Of a DNA stretch of 64,000 bases, positions 58,739 through 64,000 are shown in pieces. Below the pieces are notes generated by a model. That model made no database searches and was not told the origin of the DNA. It worked only from the letters and a program-made list of their open reading frames with translations. The stretch comes from Bdellovibrionia bacterium (lineage in GTDB: Bacteria; Bdellovibrionota; Bdellovibrionia; Bdellovibrionales; JAUICD01): contig JAUICD010000001.1 in assembly GCA_030427965.1 (NCBI GenBank), forward strand, positions 146,625 to 210,624, in the 5' to 3' direction. Numbering within the stretch: position 1 is the stretch's first letter; every line of letters starts with the position of its first letter. The position numbers and the translations under genes were made by a program.

Positions 58739-61488
58739 TTCAAAGCCTCGACGCATTTTGGGCATATGCCAGGTAAATCTGCGTTTTCACCTATTCTAGT
58801 GCTAAAATGCCAGCAGCGTACACACTTTTCCCCATCCGCTTTACGCGCACTTACATTTTCTTTACCCTCGCTTAGCTCGATATTTGAAACAATGAAAAAG
58901 GCTCTTAAGTCAGGTTCTATGGACTTTAACGCGGTGAAATCCTCACCTTCGTAAGTCAAATCCACACTGGCTTCAAGACTTGAGCCGATTTCTTTTTTGA
59001 CTCTCAATTCCTCTAAAGTTTTGGAAACTTTCTCGCGAATCTTTAAAAGTCTGTCATATTTTTCAGAAAGCGAGCTGTTCTCCCATTTTGAATTTACTTT
59101 CGGAAATTCTGTCAAAAACACACTTTCTTGAGACTTATTTGGCAAGTGTCCATAAACTTCTTCACTCAAAAATGACAATATGGGTGCCATCAATCCAACA
59201 AGAGCATTTAAGTTTTCAAGAATAACAGTTTGAGCGGACCGTCTTAGGTGGCCATCATTTTTTGCAGTGTAAAGGCGGTCTTTTAAAATATCCAAATACA
59301 CAGCAGAAAGATCCACAGTGAAATAGTTATTTAAGAGATGATATATTTTAAAAAACTCATATCGTTCGTAACACTCGGTAACAGATCCAATCAAATTATT
59401 CAGTCGATGAAGGGCCCACTGATCCAGTTCATGCAACTTCTCATATTCAATTGCATCTTTTGTAACATCAAAGTCATTGAGATTTCCTAGTAAAAACCGC
59501 ATTGTGTTTCGAACTCTACGATAGGTTTCCGTGAGTCTTGCAAAAGACTCAGGGCTACAACTCATATCTTGAGAGTAATCCTCGTGTGCAGCCCATACTC
59601 GAAGCAATTCTGCCCCATTTTTCTTGATGATTTCTTGTGGATCTACGACATTCCCTTGGCTTTTACTCATCTTCACGCCTTTAGAGAACATAACAAACCC
59701 ATGTGTTAACACATTTTTGTATGGGGCTTTGCCTTCTGCTGCTACAGAGGCAAGTAGGCTTGTATGAAACCAACCCCGATGTTGATCACTTCCTTCAAGG
59801 TAAAGGTCTGCAGGATATTCAAGCCGAGGGTCTTTCTTTTGGACAGCAGACCAGCAAACACCACTATCAAACCAAACATCTAAGATATCTTTGCCTCTCT
59901 TGAATTCCTTGTGACCACACTCTTCGCATTCGGCGTCTCCAATGAAGTCTTTGATGTCGTATTTGAAATAGGCCTCAATACCACCATCTTGTTCCATTTT
60001 GTCAGCCACTTTTAGCATTGCTTCTTCTGAGATATGTTCTTTGTCACACGACTTGCAATAAAAAACAGGGATTGGAACGCCCCATGTTCTCTGTCGACTG
60101 AGACACCAATCGGGTCTGTTTTCAATCATCCCGGTAATACGTTTTTCACCCCAAGATGGAATCCAGTTCACATCCTTAATAGCTCTTAGGGATCTTTTTC
60201 TGATGGATTCATCACCCTTGTCCATTTCAAGAAACCACTGAGGTGTGGCTCGAAATATGATTGGTGTTTTGCTTCTCCAGCAGTGTGGGTAACTATGTCG
60301 GATTTCGCCGTGGTGAATCAGATGACCTGATTTTTGAAATCTCTCAATGAGAAGTGGATTGGCTTTAAATACATGAGTGCCTTCGTACTCAGGAACTTGT
60401 GCTGTGTACTTTCCGTACTCATTGACGGGACTAAATACTTCAAGTCCGTATTGTTTCCCAATAGCAAAGTCCTCTTGTCCGTGCCCAGGGGCTGTGTGCA
60501 CAGCTCCTGTTCCAGCCTCAAGTGTGACGTGTTCACCAAAAATGATGGGAGACTCAAGTTCATTGTACATTGGGTGCTCTGCTACAACTCCATCAAGAGC
60601 TTTGCCTTTAAAAGGCCCTGTTACTCTCGTGAGAGTTTTTTCAGTGTCTTTTTCAAAGGCCTCTTTTAGGCCATCTGCAATGACAATTTGTTCACCCTCT
60701 AGGTCATACACACTGTAATCAAATTCTTCGTTTAAACAGATCGCTCGATTTGCTGGAATTGTCCAAGGAGTTGTTGTCCAAATCACAAATGCTGTTTTTT
60801 TGTCGGTTTCAAGTTTTTCTAATCCCGTTTTGACATAAAACTTGAGGTAGATAGTCGGGCTTGTGTGGTCGTGATACTCGATCTCTGCTTCTGCAAGAGC
60901 TGTTTGAAGTGCGTAGCACCAATAGACGGCCTTTTCCCCACGGTAGAGTGCGCCAGTCTTTAATGTCTTTGCAAGAACTCGAACTTCTTCAGCTTCGTAC
61001 TCAGGGTTCAAGGTAAGGTAAGGGTTCTCCCAATCCCCCAAAACCCCATAGCGAATAAATTGATCTTTTTGTTTGCTGATCCATTTTCGTGCTTCACTTC
61101 GGCAGAGTTCACGAATGTCGGCATCTGTTTTTTCTGCACGCTCTTTTCCAAGAGCTTTTGTTACAGAGAGCTCAATTGGAAGCCCATGGCAGTCCCAGCC
61201 AGGCACAAAAGCGGCGTGAAAGCCTGTCATATTTTTGTATTTCACTACGATGTCTTTGAGGATTTTGTTGAGAGCGTGCCCCATGTGAAGGTTTCCGTTG
61301 GCATATGGTGGACCATCGGGGAGTGTGAATTTTTTTGCGTTTTTATTTTTCTCAAGTTGCTTTCTATGGAGATCCATCGTTGTCCACTTTTGGATAATTT
61401 CAGGCTCACGAACGGGTAGGTTTCCTTTCATTGGAAAGTCCGTTTTTGGTAGATTGATTGTGTCTTTGTATTCTTTCGCCTGACCCAC
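58735..61488 (-). CDS. ileS: Isoleucine--tRNA ligase
   Basis: Charges tRNA-Ile. About 917 residues. HIGH motif in PPYANGNLHMGHALNK, KMSKS in GVKMSKSQGNV. Editing domain and C-terminal zinc cluster CVRCWH...GICPKCV present. GTG start: I chose 61488 (GAGGTG seven nt upstream) over 61497. It is directly followed by lspA, an arrangement common in bacteria. Confidence 0.96.
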   Translation of the reverse strand: MGQAKEYKDTINLPKTDFPMKGNLPVREPEIIQKWTTMDLHRKQLEKNKNAKKFTLPDGPPYANGNLHMGHALNKILKDIVVKYKNMTGFHAAFVPGWDCHGLPIELSVTKALGKERAEKTDADIRELCRSEARKWISKQKDQFIRYGVLGDWENPYLTLNPEYEAEEVRVLAKTLKTGALYRGEKAVYWCYALQTALAEAEIEYHDHTSPTIYLKFYVKTGLEKLETDKKTAFVIWTTTPWTIPANRAICLNEEFDYSVYDLEGEQIVIADGLKEAFEKDTEKTLTRVTGPFKGKALDGVVAEHPMYNELESPIIFGEHVTLEAGTGAVHTAPGHGQEDFAIGKQYGLEVFSPVNEYGKYTAQVPEYEGTHVFKANPLLIERFQKSGHLIHHGEIRHSYPHCWRSKTPIIFRATPQWFLEMDKGDESIRKRSLRAIKDVNWIPSWGEKRITGMIENRPDWCLSRQRTWGVPIPVFYCKSCDKEHISEEAMLKVADKMEQDGGIEAYFKYDIKDFIGDAECEECGHKEFKRGKDILDVWFDSGVCWSAVQKKDPRLEYPADLYLEGSDQHRGWFHTSLLASVAAEGKAPYKNVLTHGFVMFSKGVKMSKSQGNVVDPQEIIKKNGAELLRVWAAHEDYSQDMSCSPESFARLTETYRRVRNTMRFLLGNLNDFDVTKDAIEYEKLHELDQWALHRLNNLIGSVTECYERYEFFKIYHLLNNYFTVDLSAVYLDILKDRLYTAKNDGHLRRSAQTVILENLNALVGLMAPILSFLSEEVYGHLPNKSQESVFLTEFPKVNSKWENSSLSEKYDRLLKIREKVSKTLEELRVKKEIGSSLEASVDLTYEGEDFTALKSIEPDLRAFFIVSNIELSEGKENVSARKADGEKCVRCWHFSTRIGENADLPGICPKCVEALK

Positions 61489-61543
61489 GGTATTCACCTC
61501 TTTATTTATAAGGGATCACGTTATCACTATATGGTGCATTCTA

Positions 61544-62212
61544 TCAATCTGCAGGAAGCAATATAGAGGAGAGTTTTTCTTTTCCCATTGTGATGAGAAG
61601 GCGGAGAACCTCGGTTTCAGAACTCAGATTCAGCCGCTCTTTGACCTCAAGGATTGTTTGGATGCTCCGGCTGTCTAGGAGTTGCATCAGATCTTTTGGA
61701 GAGACCCCAGATGATGGTGTGTTGTTGACTAAGGGGACTGAAGGAGGGGGCTGCTGTGCTGTTGTAGTGGGTTTTTGAAACTGAAAGCGGACTTCGTTGC
61801 CAACTTCTTGGGTGTATCCGTTTGGGCTTCCACTTTCAGGCCAGGCTTGTCGTGCAAATCCTGGGACTTGGGATGGAGCAGGTGGTGTGTTCGGTGTTGG
61901 GGGAGGAGATGTTGGTGGAGTCGTGTGGGAGGGAGGCTTTACGTTGTTCAGAGGAGGAGTGTCATTCTTGTCGGTGAACTGGTTGAGCTCCCCGGCGAGT
62001 TGTTTGAGGTCATTTCTAAAATTTTGACTACTCACGGGGTAGTCTTGCTCTGCACTCCCGGTGTTGCGTTTTGCTCTCATAAAGAGCGCAACAAGTGTGT
62101 CCGTGTTTTCAGCCTGTTGTTTGATATCCTCAGGCTGTTGTTGAAGCCAAGTATAGGCTTGAGCAACTGTTTCTTTTGTATACGCCTGAGGCGGGAGATT
62201 TTGATTTGCCAT
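61544..62212 (-). CDS. Proline-rich protein of unknown function
   Basis: A 222-residue soluble protein that I do not recognise. An N-terminal helical part (about 1-75, YTKETVAQAYTWLQQQPEDI) is followed by a Pro/Thr-rich disordered linker (about 80-165, SHTTPPTSPPPTPNTPPAPS) and a C-terminal helical part (about 168-222, SPKDLMQLLDSRSIQTILEV). No signal peptide or membrane span. It lies 46 bp before ileS and may be co-transcribed. Codon use seems to match the neighbours. Confidence 0.65.
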   Translation of the reverse strand: MANQNLPPQAYTKETVAQAYTWLQQQPEDIKQQAENTDTLVALFMRAKRNTGSAEQDYPVSSQNFRNDLKQLAGELNQFTDKNDTPPLNNVKPPSHTTPPTSPPPTPNTPPAPSQVPGFARQAWPESGSPNGYTQEVGNEVRFQFQKPTTTAQQPPPSVPLVNNTPSSGVSPKDLMQLLDSRSIQTILEVKERLNLSSETEVLRLLITMGKEKLSSILLPAD

Positions 62213-62366
62213 CGGAAGTGAAAGTCTTACCCAGTGTTGAAAGGGGTTTCAATGAGAAATGTGTGTCCAGAAAAAAAAGGATTTTTTTTAAAAAAACTTG
62301 TGTGAAAAGGTGTGGACAACCCGGTGGATGACGGTTTTTTTTGCCTCTAAAGTTTGACGAGCCAGG

Positions 62367-63860
62367 TTATTTGGGCTCGCAATATTCTCTTGGGTTGATT
62401 CCGTATTTCTCAATTTTTCTTAAGAGAGTTTTCTTCGGAATATTGGCATGAAGAGCTGTTTGATTGATTCGGCCCTTGAATGTCTTAAGAGCTTTAATAA
62501 TAAACTCTTTTTCAAACATTTCTTTTTGTCGATTGAAGTCCAAATTATTTGGATCAAAGCTATCTACGATTTGTGCGACAGATGTTGCTCCAGTGATGTC
62601 ACCACGATTTGACGGTTCAGCGTTGACATCGATGTTGGAACTTGAGGAGTTTCGCTCAACTGTTTGTACACCAGCAGCTCTTAGAATTTTTTCTGGCAAA
62701 GATGAAATTGTGAGGCGATTTGTTTCTTCCAAGACAAATGCATACTCCACAACATTCTCAAGCTCACGAATATTGCCTGGCCAGTCGTATTTCTTTAGAC
62801 AAGCCATAGCTTCAGGGGCAATTCCAATCACTTTCTTGCCATGTTCATTATTGAATTTGTTGATAAAGGAATTCACCATATTTTCAATATCTTCAAGCCT
62901 CTCTCTGAGAGGTGGAAGGAAAATTGGAATCACGTTTAAGCGATAGAAGAGATCTTCTCTGAATTCTCCGCGTTTGATCATTTCGTCTAAGTTTCGATTG
63001 GTGGCCGCTACAATTCGAACATTGGACTCCAACTCACGATTGGCACCCACTGGAGAGAATTTCTTTTCTTGAAGAACACGTAGGAGTTTGGCCTGCATAA
63101 GCAGTGGCATATCTCCAATTTCATCTAAGAAGACTGTTCCACCTTCTGCGTACTGGAATTTCCCAATCTTTCGTTGGTCTGCTCCAGTAAAGGCTCCCTT
63201 TTCATGTCCAAAGAGTTCACTTTCAAAAAGTGTTTCCGGGATAGCAGAGCAGTTGAGTGCGACAAACTTATTTTCTTTTCTAGAAGAGTTAAAGTGAATC
63301 GCGCGGGCCACAAGTTCTTTACCAGTTCCAGATTCACCGCGGATTAATACGGCCGTGTCCACTTTAGAAAGTCTCAAGACAAGCTCAAAGACCTTCTTCA
63401 TTTCAGCCGTGTTGCCAATAAACCTTCGGCCCTTTTCAACAAGTACTGGGGATGAAGCTGCAACACGTGAAACAAGTGCGTAAGCTTCAAGTGCGCGATC
63501 AACAAGCTCCACAAGTTGTTCGCCACGTACGGGTTTGGGGATGTAGTTGTAAGCCCCTTCTTTTACGGCCTGGATAGCATCGTCGACATTTGCATACGCT
63601 GTGAGGATGAGGACAATTGTACTTGGATCATGCTCTTTGATTTCACGAAGTGCTTGGAGGCCATTTTTACGAGGCATATCAACGTCAAGAATGACAAGAT
63701 CAAAGCCAATTTCTTTGACTTTGTCTACAGCCATTTGACCGTCAATCGCTTCTTCAACATTAAAGCGACTGGAGTTTCTAAGCGTGGTGCTGACTGAGTA
63801 CCGAAGCCCTGGATCGTCGTCTACGACGAGTACCTTAAGTTTCTTTTCCCCTAGTCCCAC
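62367..63860 (-). CDS. NtrC-family sigma-54-dependent response regulator
   Basis: 497-residue two-component activator. Receiver with acidic pair D14-D15 and phospho-acceptor Asp59 (VILDVDMP); the usual Thr before Lys-Pro is Ile-Pro (IPKPVRG). AAA+ domain with Walker [21 protein letters not shown], and Walker [14 protein letters not shown]-terminal helix-turn-helix [20 protein letters not shown] after a Ser/Asn-rich linker. No kinase gene is in the window, so its partner is elsewhere. A further gene-free 140 bp precede the window end. Confidence 0.95.
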   Translation of the reverse strand: MGLGEKKLKVLVVDDDPGLRYSVSTTLRNSSRFNVEEAIDGQMAVDKVKEIGFDLVILDVDMPRKNGLQALREIKEHDPSTIVLILTAYANVDDAIQAVKEGAYNYIPKPVRGEQLVELVDRALEAYALVSRVAASSPVLVEKGRRFIGNTAEMKKVFELVLRLSKVDTAVLIRGESGTGKELVARAIHFNSSRKENKFVALNCSAIPETLFESELFGHEKGAFTGADQRKIGKFQYAEGGTVFLDEIGDMPLLMQAKLLRVLQEKKFSPVGANRELESNVRIVAATNRNLDEMIKRGEFREDLFYRLNVIPIFLPPLRERLEDIENMVNSFINKFNNEHGKKVIGIAPEAMACLKKYDWPGNIRELENVVEYAFVLEETNRLTISSLPEKILRAAGVQTVERNSSSSNIDVNAEPSNRGDITGATSVAQIVDSFDPNNLDFNRQKEMFEKEFIIKALKTFKGRINQTALHANIPKKTLLRKIEKYGINPREYCEPK

Positions 63861-64000
63861 AAACGCCCCCTCGTTGTTGTGATCAGGTTAACAAAATAGC
63901 TTTTTTCTAAAAGCCGCCTCTCAAAGTGACTGTGAGGTTCTAAGGCCTTTTGTGGGAATCAGGTGTTGGCGTTATATCCTTAGAGATCCGTAGGCAGGTG

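Overview
The window reads as one chromosomal segment of a flagellated, diderm bacterium with a moderately AT-rich genome. Lipoprotein signal peptides, OmpW-like barrel proteins, an Mla lipid-transport operon, LspA, two Lgt-type transferases, three sigma-54 activators and a large flagellar operon are all present. Two predicted lipoproteins end their signal peptide in YQNC or YQAC, a form I associate with Bdellovibrionota (Bdellovibrio and relatives). I therefore favour a Bdellovibrio-like organism; this is inference from gene content, not from a marker alignment. I saw no rRNA, tRNA, CRISPR array, prophage or transposase gene.

Layout. 1-1.9 kb: flagellin, a tiny membrane peptide, and an outer-membrane barrel gene boxed by two large hairpin repeats. 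1.9-7.2 kb (minus strand): FMN-type glutamate synthase-like protein, AarF/UbiB kinase, RNase R. 7.3-16.4 kb: an unknown secreted protein, a VWA lipoprotein, a cyclic-nucleotide-binding-domain protein, ValS, an FG-GAP-like lipoprotein and HemJ. 16.4-21.8 kb: acyl-CoA dehydrogenase, an SDR that has lost its catalytic residues, thiolase, PurD, TsaC/Sua5. 21.8-28.7 kb (minus): hydrolase-like lipoprotein, small secreted protein, a 252-bp palindromic element, and an operon of M14 peptidase, histidine kinase-like protein and NtrC-type regulator. 28.8-33.5 kb: GlmU, GlmS, TrmFO. 33.5-37.5 kb: DciA-like protein, M23 peptidase and a MlaD-MlaF-MlaE-lipoprotein operon.

37.5-53.3 kb is the centrepiece. 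A near-consensus sigma-54 promoter precedes a tightly coupled operon: AMIN/TPR protein, sigma-54 activator, FlgB, FlgC, FliE, FliF, FliG, FliH, FliI, FliJ, MotE-like, FliK, FlgD, a TIGR02530-like protein, FlgE. Basal body, export apparatus, hook scaffold and hook are made in order, and the operon encodes an activator of its own promoter class.

53.4-64 kb (minus): PfkA, HU (with a pair of perfect DnaA boxes upstream), YacG, a lipoprotein, an Lgt-like paralogue, then IleS-LspA-Lgt (lipoprotein maturation), a proline-rich unknown and another NtrC-type regulator.

The most interesting non-coding structure is three families of dispersed or palindromic elements: a hairpin family with a conserved 27-nt arm (1082-1173, 1835-1930, 53335-53410) that twice supplies the stop codon of the neighbouring gene, a 252-bp nested palindrome (24468-24719), and a 51-bp repeat present twice in opposite orientation (7280-7330, 14303-14353).
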